Source: Saccharicrinis sp963677655 | Lineage (GTDB): Bacteria; Bacteroidota; Bacteroidia; Bacteroidales; Marinilabiliaceae | Length of the DNA: 64,000 nucleotides | NCBI GenBank assembly: GCA_963677655.1 | Contig: OY782088.1 | Reading direction: 5' to 3' (one strand) | Shown: positions 45,725-53,626 of the stretch, in pieces | Numbering within the stretch: the stretch's first letter is position 1 | How the letters are laid out: each line of letters starts with the position of its first letter | The notes under the pieces: model-generated | What the model saw: the letters and a program-made list of their open reading frames with translations, nothing else | What the model was told of the DNA's origin: nothing | The model's database searches: none | Position numbers and translations under genes: made by a program

Positions 45725-45984
45725 GATTTTATAATCCTCCAGATCCAGTTAATCCTGTCCAAAGAATTTTTTATTGAGATTTGTTTATAGCTTAAGAATT
45801 TTAGTGGTATTGAAGTACGCGCGGATTTAGCGAAGCGCAATCCGTGCAAAGTAAATGCAGTAACTCATTTACAGAAGTTTTGGATTGTTTGATTATAGCT
45901 CGTAATAAAAGAAGTGAGGAATAGCATTCCGGTCAATAATAATATTATTTTTAAAAGATATTATAATAACTAAACCTTAAACCT
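45725..45984. other. Spacer with tail shared with 63.3 kb
   Basis: Immediately after MITE A the sequence ATTTTATAATCCTCCAGATC and onward (to about 45815) recurs after MITE E near 63285, so the two element copies share their right flank. A hairpin (GCGCGGATT...AATCCGTGC) lies at about 45820-45850. No gene. Confidence 0.5.
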
Positions 45985-46094
45985 ATGTCCGAGAAATATA
46001 AAAAATCGATAATCAAGCAGCTTACTTTATAACAATGACCATAGAAGGTTGGATAGTTGTTTTGGAAACACAGGAATTGGTTACTTATAAATAG
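45985..46094 (+). pseudogene. Decayed REP-associated (Y1) transposase, RAYT type
   Basis: Starts MSEKYK, as many RAYT proteins do. A one-base frameshift then leads, in the next frame, to IDNQAAYFITMTIEGWIVVL and ETQELVTYK before a stop. Intact family members read MSEKYK...YF(V/L)T(F/M)T..GW(I/V)D(V/L)F.R. Only the N-terminal ~35 codons remain. This fits the many palindromes nearby, which RAYT enzymes are thought to mobilise. The match is from memory. Confidence 0.5.
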
Positions 46095-46165
46095 AATAAA
46101 TGCCCGGAATACAATTCCTCATCTATCATCTCAAAAAATAAACAGTTTAAATTTATAATTTATGA

Positions 46166-46212
46166 GATTGATTTTCAGCTTAATTATTGCACGGAAATCA
46201 TTTCCGCGCTAG
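46166..46212. repeat. Palindromic repeat with GGAAATCATTTCC core, copy 1
   Basis: AATTATTGCACGGAAATCAT TTCCGCGCTAGCT; almost identical to 47029-47075, and its core matches the hairpin at 30361-30380. The two near-identical copies flank the glycosyltransferase-like gene at 46477. Confidence 0.65.
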
Positions 46213-46329
46213 CTGGGACTTGTTGGACCAACCTCATTATGGCGTCCATCAAAATACAACTCTGAGGATTTAGCCAAAGGAAGTTTGAAGTTTATGAAGG
46301 AAATGGTTGATAAATGGTATCGTAACTAA
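46213..46329 (+). pseudogene. C-terminal remnant of an unknown protein
   Basis: After the palindrome an open frame continues GLVGPTSLWRPSKYNSEDLA KGSLKFMKEMVDKWYRN to a TAA, with a coding-like composition but no start codon. The upstream part was presumably removed or replaced by the palindromic repeat. I do not recognise the family. Confidence 0.45.
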
Positions 46330-46476
46330 TTATTTTATTGAATACCTTATTAATAAATATCTAATGAGGTAAATTCTAAAAAATTAATAGAAGGAGTTGT
46401 AGTTATAAAATAAAACCACACGAGGTAGCTGAGAGTTAAATTGAAAATCGATAAACTAATATTGCTTATAGATAAA
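46330..46476. other. Short intergenic region
   Basis: About 150 bp, AT-rich, no gene or hairpin identified. Confidence 0.4.
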
Positions 46477-46980
46477 TCAATCCATCACTAACAATGTTTG
46501 TACCCATTCATGTGGGGCATCAAAGCTTGTTAAACCATCGCAAATAAATTGTTTCTTTACTATGTTACGAGCTAAACATTGATTTTTATCTATCCATACA
46601 TAATCAATGTCGGATTTTACATTAATGCCGTAGGTTTGCCAGACAATAATATTTTGTTTGTTTTCCCAATGTTTATCAATGGCTAGTATAACAGGAGTTC
46701 TTCTTTTAAGTTTTGAATAGTATTGGGCCAGATGAATATTTCCAATAGGGTATAGGTTATGCATTATAATTCTATCTGGTTTGATAGGCCGAACCAATTG
46801 TATCAGTGACGCGGATTTATTACAATCCTCTCTGTTGTATAGGAAGATAGATTCATTTCCGCAAAAATCAGAATTATTTTTTTCGTAAATAACATGAATT
46901 TCATGACTGTATGATTGTAGTTGTTTGAAGCATGGGATGATTTCAGGTACAATTTCTGGTGTTATATATATTATTTTCAT
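46477..46980 (-). CDS. Glycosyltransferase-like N-terminal domain protein
   Basis: 167 residues from the preferred start at 46980 (MKIIYITPEIVPEIIPCFKQ); an upstream Met at 47019 would add MSLYLCLYSKFII, which does not look like a signal and is omitted. The opening (IIYITPEI...HEIHVIY) and RIIMHNLYPIGNIHLAQYYS recall the GT4-type donor/acceptor Rossmann start, but the protein is only half the usual size and lacks the C-terminal UDP-sugar domain. It is bracketed by two palindromic repeats and may be a shortened gene. Confidence 0.5.
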   Translation of the reverse strand: MKIIYITPEIVPEIIPCFKQLQSYSHEIHVIYEKNNSDFCGNESIFLYNREDCNKSASLIQLVRPIKPDRIIMHNLYPIGNIHLAQYYSKLKRRTPVILAIDKHWENKQNIIVWQTYGINVKSDIDYVWIDKNQCLARNIVKKQFICDGLTSFDAPHEWVQTLLVMD

Positions 46981-47028
46981 GATTATAAATTTAGAATAAA
47001 GACATAAGTATAAAGACAAAAGATTGCT

Positions 47029-47075
47029 TTACAGCTTGATTATTGCACGGAAATCATTTCCGCGCTAGCTTGGGT
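47029..47075. repeat. Palindromic repeat with GGAAATCATTTCC core, copy 2
   Basis: GCACGGAAATCATTTCCGCG CTAGCT, near-identical to 46166-46212. Position and identity suggest one dispersed REP-like unit inserted on both sides of the 46477 gene. Confidence 0.65.
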
Positions 47076-47476
47076 GCCATAATGGTATTGTTTTAAATTA
47101 AAAAGAAGTCATCCTAAGACAAGGAGCCCCGGCATCAGCAGGTGAGCCAAAAAACAAGATGCAGAAGTCGATAAAAGTGCTGTTATTTGAAGCCTTGAGG
47201 CACGAAAGGCAAGTTTAAGTGCTTTCGACTTAGGTATCGTAGTTTTTTTGAGCGAGGCAGGTGCAGCTGGCGGACTTCTTTGTTTACTTTCTTCGACTGG
47301 AGGAAGAATTGGAGCATAGCGGAAATCATGAACACCAAAAAATAAATTATGTGAGCTAAAGTAAAAGCCCTTGCGGCTTGAGCAAAAATGGTTTGATGTA
47401 AAACTGTGTTTGGGCGAAGCTTCAAAGAGGTAGTGATTATTTTACTGGTATGAAAATCTGCCAGGCTGTATATTAT

Positions 47477-47505
47477 AGAGGGCGTAATACTTAACTACGC
47501 CCTCT
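47477..47505 (-). terminator. Hairpin terminator of the DUF6266 gene
   Basis: AGAGGGCGTA and TACGCCCTCT pair across a 9-nt loop, 10 bp downstream of the minus-strand stop. Confidence 0.7.
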
Positions 47506-47515
47506 GATTTTTATT

Positions 47516-48163
47516 TTATCCGTCTTCCGGAATAATAACAGTTCCTGCATGTACGCTATTGCTCACACGGTTGGTATCATCCATAGCGGCAAAAGCTATG
47601 TAGCAATGTACTACAGTTCCCGGGGGAGCATCTGGCAGATACATGCTGGCAGTACCTTCAGAACGAATATTTTTGCAAATAGAATATTCCGGATAGTAGC
47701 CTTCAGCAATAGCTACAAGAATTACCCCATTATCAGCAAACAGATCATCATTTGCTGCATTGTACCTCCAGGTAAAAACAACTTCCTCACCATTAGCTTC
47801 AACGCTTGGTCTGTTTGTTACTTTTAATGTTCCAACAGCTAATACCAAATTATTCAGGTTAATCTTGTAATCAGGATATTCACCTTCAATGGTATATTTC
47901 ATTAACTCCGACATGGCGGCATTATAGGGGGACTTTAAGTTGTCCTGGTTTTTAAAACCCAATTGTATCACTGGGTAAAGTGGTTGTAAAAACTTGGTGG
48001 CAAGTCTGAATTTAGCTCTGTGTGCCAGTTGTTTTTCACTGGCTTTGTGATTACTAAAATCTGGTAGCGATTTCATAATAGAGATACCTTTCCATTGACT
48101 ACCTACTGTGCTTCCTACTTTTCCTGTGAATCTTCCGTTGATTCCTTTTTTATATGTTCCCAT
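47516..48163 (-). CDS. DUF6266-family protein
   Basis: 215 residues. The start MGTYKKGINGRFTGKVGSTV GSQWKGISIMKSLP and the block FLQPLYPVIQLGFKNQDNLK SPYNAAMSELMKY are the family's hallmark. The rest (~100-215) is a beta-sandwich with WRYNAANDDLFADNGVILVA. Members occur, often in several copies, in Bacteroidota and have no known function; they lack signal peptides but the repeated GKVGSTVG N-terminus suggests surface or phage-structure-like assembly, which is speculation. Single-gene unit ending in a hairpin. Confidence 0.8.
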   Translation of the reverse strand: MGTYKKGINGRFTGKVGSTVGSQWKGISIMKSLPDFSNHKASEKQLAHRAKFRLATKFLQPLYPVIQLGFKNQDNLKSPYNAAMSELMKYTIEGEYPDYKINLNNLVLAVGTLKVTNRPSVEANGEEVVFTWRYNAANDDLFADNGVILVAIAEGYYPEYSICKNIRSEGTASMYLPDAPPGTVVHCYIAFAAMDDTNRVSNSVHAGTVIIPEDG

Positions 48164-49273
48164 GACTTTTTGTTTTTGTAAGCCCTGCTATCACTGATCA
48201 GGTTATAACAGAGCCCGGGTTAAACATGTATCGGCCGACGTTTAAGGAGTTGGGAGTCTAGTGGTAGAAGTTTGGAGTAAAATGGTTGAAATACAGACTA
48301 CTCTACTTTCTCCTTGTTCCTTTCTCCCTTTTCCTTTATCGTTAGTACTAAAGTATATTGAAATGTTCATCGAAAAAATAACAGTAATTTTACTGTTACT
48401 TTTTTTACTTGTAAGTAGTTGTAGTTTAAGGTGATATTATTTATGGTGTTTGGGAATGGAATCTTTTTTACCCCCCCATAATGCCCCAGAATTCCATTTT
48501 TTGCTAAAAATGGAGATTTTGGATTCCACTTTTGGTCTAAATTGATGGTTTTGGATTCCATTTTTTATGTTTTTAGGGTCTTTTATGACTTTTCTTTGCT
48601 AGGTCTTTGCTTATCTATGCTATTTCTATGCTAATCCTATGCATAACCATTGCTAGTTGTATGCATAGTCAATGCTTGTTCTTTGTATTGTGGTTGTATT
48701 GAGGTTGTGTTGTCGATGCACATTCTTTGATTGTTCTTTGCCTGGGCATTGCTTCTAAGGAAGCGAAGAAAGAGGATAAAATATGCATACCTAAACCATA
48801 GTCAGTACGACGTCATATCCTCGTCATATCGTAGGTGACCTTTAAGGAAGCAACGCGAGATAGGTTGTAAGGAATTTATATTATTAGATCAATAGGTCAG
48901 TAAATATTATGAGATTGGGTTGTTGGATCTTTAATTAATTAAGCTATATACATGAGTTTTTAGAAAATAATTCATAAAAAAACAACTTGAATATATACCA
49001 ATTAATCAACAAATATTTACAGCAGATAAAAAGTCCGTTAGATGACATTAATATTTAAAATAATAACTATTTTAGCAGGGGTTAAACCTAAACACAAAAT
49101 AAGTCCAAGTATATTAGGGATACTCAAAAGTTGTGTTTCATGTTAAAATAGACCGTGCAACAAACGCCAATGTAAATTTGGTTCATTTAAAGCTTTAAAC
49201 CACAAGCCGATGCTTCAGCTTGTATAAGAGTTAGGAGTTTGTCATACTGTTTGATAATAAGTAATTTATGTTG
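48164..49273. other. Long intergenic region with imperfect repeats
   Basis: 1.1 kb without a gene. It holds (a) three copies of GGATTCCA(T/C)TTTT between 48440 and 48565, (b) a series of CTATGC/TATGCA/TTTGC words between 48600 and 48700, and (c) a hairpin-like ACAAGCCGATGCTTCAGCTTGT near 49203. The last 200 bp must contain the promoter for the vsr-methyltransferase operon. I could not assign a function to any of these. Confidence 0.5.
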
Positions 49274-49687
49274 ATGGGTAAATTAACGAAAGAGCAAAGG
49301 CAAAAAAATATGCAAGCTGTTAAATCTAAAGGCTCTAAGATTGAATTACTATTAGGCAGGGCAATGTGGGCTAGAGGTTTAAGGTATAGGAAAAATGATA
49401 AAACAGTTTTTGGAAAACCTGATTTTACATTTAAAAAGCACAAAGTTGCAGTATTCTGTGATAGCGAGTTTTGGCACGGAAAAGATTGGGAAATTAAAAA
49501 ATATGAACACAAATCAAATATTAAGTTTTGGCATCAAAAAATAGAACGAAATATTGAAAGGGATAAAGAAGTTAATGCCGAATTAATTAGAAATGGATGG
49601 AAAGTTCTTAGGTTTTGGGGTCAGGATATTGAAAGAGATTTATTAGATTGCGTGGTTAAAGTTGAAAATATTATTTATGGTAAATAA
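49274..49687 (+). CDS. Vsr-like very short patch repair endonuclease (zinc-less variant)
   Basis: 137 residues from the second ATG (49274); an ATG at 49268 would add two residues. The opening GKLTKEQRQKNMQAVKSKGSKIE and RRGLRYRKN-like ARGLRYRKNDKTVFGKPDF match Vsr, with catalytic-type Glu24, Asp50 and the FWHG His68. In E. coli Vsr the equivalent block is rich in His/Cys zinc ligands (FTHGCFWHHHHC); here it is FCDSEFWHGKDWE, so the zinc site is missing. Vsr nicks beside T:G mismatches formed from 5-methylcytosine. It is the first gene of the operon, overlapping the methyltransferase gene by 11 bp. In this context a restriction-type role is also possible. Confidence 0.85.
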   Translation: MGKLTKEQRQKNMQAVKSKGSKIELLLGRAMWARGLRYRKNDKTVFGKPDFTFKKHKVAVFCDSEFWHGKDWEIKKYEHKSNIKFWHQKIERNIERDKEVNAELIRNGWKVLRFWGQDIERDLLDCVVKVENIIYGK

Positions 49688-50759
49688 TTCAAATTCATAT
49701 AATAAATTAAAAGCTGTAGACTTCTTTTGTGGCGGGGGTGGCATGAGTTTTGGTATGCAACAAGCTGGTTTAGAAATATTAGCAGGAATTGATAATGAAG
49801 AAAGATGCAAAGAAACTTATGAGGCGAATATTGGCAAAAATAAATTTATTAAAGCAGATGTTTTTGAACTAAAAGAAAAGGAATTACAAAAGAATTTAGG
49901 TCTTAAGAGAAGAGATAAAAATCTTGTATTAATCGGTTGTAGCCCATGTCAGTTTTGGAGTATAATTAACACAGATAAAACAAAATCACAGAAATCTAAA
50001 AATCTATTGATTGAATTTCGTCGTTTTGTAGAATATTTCAGACCAGGTTATGTTATTGTTGAGAATGTACCAGGTGTATTGCGCAAGAAGAAAGAAAGTG
50101 GATTAGAAGACTTTATTAACTGGCTTGAAGAAAATAAATATCATGTTCATTTTGATGTGCATAATGTAAATGATTTTGGAGTGCCACAAAATAGAAAAAG
50201 ATTTACATTAGTTGCAAATAGAACCTCTAATGATAAAATCTTCCCAAAACCATTAATTGGAAAGAAACCCACTGTAAAAGACTTTATAGGTAGTCATAAC
50301 GGCTTTGACAATATAAAGGCTGGACATAATGATAATAGCGATTTTTTGCATACTACTTCAAATTTGACTGATATCAACTTAAGACGAATTAAGAAAGTTA
50401 GAAAGGATGGCGGAGATAGATTAGATTTTGCTAATGATATAGATTTGCAATTGAAATGCTTTATTGGAAAAGACACATCATTTAGAGATACTTTTGGTAG
50501 AATGTGGTGGGATAAACCAGCACCGACAATTACCACAAAATTTATTAGTATCTCAAATGGAAGATTCGGACACCCTGAAAATGATAGAGGAATTTCTTTA
50601 AGAGAAGGAGCAGTTTTGCAATCATTCCCTAAAAATTATAAATTTCATGGTGATAGTGTTGGAGCAATCGCTCGATTAATTGGTAATGCTGTACCTCCAG
50701 AGTATGCAAGAAGAATAGGACTAGCAATTATCGAAAATTATAATCATGGCAAAATTTAG
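49677..50759 (+). CDS. C5 cytosine DNA methyltransferase
   Basis: 360 residues from the ATG at 49677 (a TTG at 49662 gives five more and is less likely). Motif I is KAVDFFCGGGGMSFGMQQAG, motif IV is IGCSPCQFWS (catalytic Cys), motif VI is VIVENVPGV, motif VIII is QNRKRF, and motifs IX-X are GRMWWDKPAPTIT and RLIGNAVPPEYARRI. PCQFWS differs from the usual PCQxFS, a small departure. The target-recognition region (~190-280) is short. It methylates a specific DNA site that cannot be read from the sequence. The gene overlaps both neighbours (11 and 14 bp), so the four-gene unit is tightly coupled. Confidence 0.93.
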   Translation: MVNNSNSYNKLKAVDFFCGGGGMSFGMQQAGLEILAGIDNEERCKETYEANIGKNKFIKADVFELKEKELQKNLGLKRRDKNLVLIGCSPCQFWSIINTDKTKSQKSKNLLIEFRRFVEYFRPGYVIVENVPGVLRKKKESGLEDFINWLEENKYHVHFDVHNVNDFGVPQNRKRFTLVANRTSNDKIFPKPLIGKKPTVKDFIGSHNGFDNIKAGHNDNSDFLHTTSNLTDINLRRIKKVRKDGGDRLDFANDIDLQLKCFIGKDTSFRDTFGRMWWDKPAPTITTKFISISNGRFGHPENDRGISLREGAVLQSFPKNYKFHGDSVGAIARLIGNAVPPEYARRIGLAIIENYNHGKI

Positions 50760-53622
50760 AGCAAAAGCCCGAGCTATTGAACTTTTGGGGAAAGGGCAAA
50801 TTGCAGATTTGCCAACAGCGATTTCAGAACTTTGGAAAAATGGCTATGATGCGTATGCCAAAAACTTAGAATGCAAGTTATTCCTAGACACTTATAAAGA
50901 TAATACAGCTCCAATATTTCTACTATCAGACGATGGCTTCGGAATGTCTGAAAATGATATTCTAAACAAATGGTTTGTACTTGGAACTGATTCAAAAGCA
51001 AGAAATGAAAAAATAAAATCTGAATTTGGGTTGGATAAACGTATCCCAATGGGAGAAAAGGGAATTGGTAGATTATCAGTTTCTTATCTAGGATCTCAAA
51101 TGCTAATGCTTTCTAAGAAAAAAGAAGAATCTGCTAATGCTTTCTTGATGGATTGGAGAGTTTTAGATAACTATGAATTTTTTCTTGAAGATTTAAACAT
51201 TCCGTTATTCAAATTTGCTAGTAAAGAATCATTTAATTCTAATTTCGAGCAAGCAAAGAAAGAGTTTCTGCCTAATTTGGAAAAGGATTTATGGAAAGAG
51301 CAAGAAAGACTAAGAGAAGATATACTGAAGGATTGGACAAATCTTAAAGCCCCCAATTTCATTTTAGAGGAGATAGTTAATAAGTTTTGTGATTCGGAAT
51401 TTCACGGAACATATTTTATTATTTTCACCCCGCATGGACAATTGTTAGAGTTGTCTGATAAAGATAGGATTGAATTTAAAAACAATGCTTCTGTGAATTA
51501 TCTACGCTCCTCATTGAGCGGTCTTCACAATGATTTAAAAAAGCCTCAAAAAGATTTTAGTATAAACTTTTTAATTTATGATGCTAGTGGAAAGTATGAT
51601 CTCATTGATGATTTTCTTACACGTGAAGAGATGCAAAATGCTGATCACTGGTTAAAAGGGAGCTTTGATGAAAATGGTTTTTTCTCAGGCGAAATAAAAG
51701 TTTTCAATAAGCGAGAGAAATATGAATTTCGCCCTAACCGTCCACCTGGAAAAACGGCATATGGTCCTTTTAGTATTGAATGGGGAGCTACAGAAGGTTC
51801 AAGAGCTAGCTCAATGTTAAATGAGGAGCAATACAATAATTTAGATAAGAAACTAAATTCATTTGGCGGTTTATATATTTATCGAGATGATTTCAGAGTG
51901 TTACCTTATGGAAGAACAGAAGCTGATTTTCTTGAGTTTGAAAAAAGAAGATCTTTAAGTGCTGGTCAGTACTTTTTTAGTCATAGGAGATTTATTGGCT
52001 ACATTGATTTAAAAAGGGAACAAAACTCATCTCTAAAAGATAAAGCAGGGAGAGAAGGTTTCATTCAAAATAAAGCTTACAGAGAATTTAAAGATGATTT
52101 AATTGAATTTTTTATTGATATCGCCAAAAGGTATATGCGTTCCGGACTAGATGATAAATTTGGAACATTTCGAGAAAGTCAAATAAAAGAAATTGAAGCA
52201 AAGCATAATAAGCAGTTGGCGGCTGCAAAAAGGAAAAATAAAAAAACAAAATCAGCTTTTCTTTCTAAATTGAAAGATAATGAAGAACAACTAATACAAC
52301 TTCAAAATGATATTGATAAGCTATCAATTGATTTGGAGAATGAAGTCTCTAAAATTGAAATTAACTACAATTCTTACAACAAAATTTTAGAGAAAATAGA
52401 AGAAAAGAAAAGTAAGCTTCGAAATATAAAAATCCAAAAACCTCAAGGAGTAAGCATTACAAAACGACAGGAATCTGCATATACAGCTTATCAGCAAAGC
52501 TATTATACTATTGATGCAAAAGTGCAAGAATGCTATGAAACTATAGAAAGGACAAGAGAGCGTATAAATGTAGAAAACCTAAAACTTGAGTTTAATGAGA
52601 AGTATCGTAGTCATTTAAAATATATCGACAAACAATTTGCAGTTTATCAACAAACTACAAAAGAGTCATTTGTAAGAATTAATAAATTATTTGGAGAAGA
52701 AAAGGAATCTCAGATTGAAACATTCATAGAACAATCAAAGCCTCATAGTTTAACTATTGATGATTCAAAAGAAGGAATTGCTTATAAGATTTCTGCATTA
52801 GAAAACCTAATAAATGAACAGAAAAAGCTAATGGAAAACTCTTTTGAAGGCTTTATTAATCACATTACTAATTTACAAATAGATGTTGATGATGATTTTC
52901 TAAGAGGGTGGTATCAAGAACAAAATGAACGTTTGAATGATAAGCTTAAGGACTATGAAGAACTAGCACAATTAGGCATGTCAATAGAGATTATTGATCA
53001 TCAATTCAATGTGATGTATGCTCAAATGAATGATGCTGTTAAAGAATTGAAGAGATATAAAAGTAAGGATAGCTTATTGGAAAATAGTGTAACTCAGTTA
53101 AAAAATGCATTTCAACACCTTGAGGTTAATTATAAGTTGTTAAGACCATTATATAGAACTAGTAGAAGAACAAGAGAAGTAATAAGTGGTTTGCAAATTT
53201 TCGAATATATAAGTTCATTTTTTAAAAATGAGTTTGATAGATATAATATTAAATTTGAGGTTAATGATAGTTTTAAAGCTTATGAATTTTTCACATTTGA
53301 TTCTATAATTAAACCAGTTTTCCTGAACATTATAAACAATGCAAATTATTGGTTAATCTCATCTGAGAAACGAGAGATAAAAATAGATCTTATAGATGAT
53401 GAAATTCTAATTATGAATTCAGGTTCTAGAATAGATGATTCTCAACTTGAAGACATTTTTACACTATTTTATACACGTAAAAAAGATGGTCGAGGTATTG
53501 GATTATACCTTGCAAAAAAACATCTGAATTCCATAGGTTACGAGCTTTCAGCATCAAATGATTCAAAATATAATAAATTAAATGGAGCCTGCTTTGTCAT
53601 CTCCAAAACAAAAAAAGAATAG
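50746..53622 (+). CDS. Dual GHKL ATPase: Hsp90/MORC-type N-terminus, histidine-kinase-type C-terminus
   Basis: 958 residues. N-terminal GHKL domain (~10-160): Glu28-xxx-Asn32-xx-Asp35 (SELWKNGYDAYA), DDGFGM (62-67) and MGEKGIGRLS (102-111), as in Hsp90, MutL and MORC. Middle (~160-480) is unassigned; ~500-700 is coiled coil (KHNKQLAAAKRKNKKTKSAF). A DHp-like segment has His752 (EIIDHQFNVMYAQMN), and the C-terminus (~815-955) is a histidine-kinase ATPase (NIINNANYW, then GRGIGLYLAKKHL). Two ATPase types in one chain is unusual. Its partner is the receiver-like gene starting 4 bp after its stop. I infer a signalling ATPase within a DNA-modification-linked defence system. Confidence 0.8.
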   Translation: MAKFRAKARAIELLGKGQIADLPTAISELWKNGYDAYAKNLECKLFLDTYKDNTAPIFLLSDDGFGMSENDILNKWFVLGTDSKARNEKIKSEFGLDKRIPMGEKGIGRLSVSYLGSQMLMLSKKKEESANAFLMDWRVLDNYEFFLEDLNIPLFKFASKESFNSNFEQAKKEFLPNLEKDLWKEQERLREDILKDWTNLKAPNFILEEIVNKFCDSEFHGTYFIIFTPHGQLLELSDKDRIEFKNNASVNYLRSSLSGLHNDLKKPQKDFSINFLIYDASGKYDLIDDFLTREEMQNADHWLKGSFDENGFFSGEIKVFNKREKYEFRPNRPPGKTAYGPFSIEWGATEGSRASSMLNEEQYNNLDKKLNSFGGLYIYRDDFRVLPYGRTEADFLEFEKRRSLSAGQYFFSHRRFIGYIDLKREQNSSLKDKAGREGFIQNKAYREFKDDLIEFFIDIAKRYMRSGLDDKFGTFRESQIKEIEAKHNKQLAAAKRKNKKTKSAFLSKLKDNEEQLIQLQNDIDKLSIDLENEVSKIEINYNSYNKILEKIEEKKSKLRNIKIQKPQGVSITKRQESAYTAYQQSYYTIDAKVQECYETIERTRERINVENLKLEFNEKYRSHLKYIDKQFAVYQQTTKESFVRINKLFGEEKESQIETFIEQSKPHSLTIDDSKEGIAYKISALENLINEQKKLMENSFEGFINHITNLQIDVDDDFLRGWYQEQNERLNDKLKDYEELAQLGMSIEIIDHQFNVMYAQMNDAVKELKRYKSKDSLLENSVTQLKNAFQHLEVNYKLLRPLYRTSRRTREVISGLQIFEYISSFFKNEFDRYNIKFEVNDSFKAYEFFTFDSIIKPVFLNIINNANYWLISSEKREIKIDLIDDEILIMNSGSRIDDSQLEDIFTLFYTRKKDGRGIGLYLAKKHLNSIGYELSASNDSKYNKLNGACFVISKTKKE

Positions 53623-53626
53623 AGTT

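Larger units (their letters stand above)
46981..47515. other. Intergenic region with dispersed repeats
   Basis: Contains the palindromic repeat at 47029-47075 and, at 47310-47420, a segment homologous to 56672-56756 (shared words AAATCATGAAC, TGTGA(G/A)CTAAA, GGGCGAAGC). An 80-codon minus-strand frame at 47183-47425 coincides with this repeat and I do not call it. A hairpin at 47477-47505 ends the DUF6266 gene. Confidence 0.5.

Noticed and set aside
45667..45849. 60-codon minus-strand frame within and after MITE A
   Set aside because: Starts inside a hairpin chain common to all MITE copies; not coding.
47183..47425. 80-codon minus-strand frame
   Set aside because: It coincides with the dispersed repeat at 47310-47420, has no family features and no matching neighbour.
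49662..49676. Upstream TTG start for the methyltransferase
   Set aside because: The ATG at 49677 begins a normal-length protein and gives an 11-bp overlap with vsr; TTG adds five residues of no clear use.
53582..53626. Upstream start for the receiver-like protein
   Set aside because: The leader would come from the coding end of the GHKL gene in another frame; the ATG at 53627 fits a 4-bp spacing and the receiver domain.
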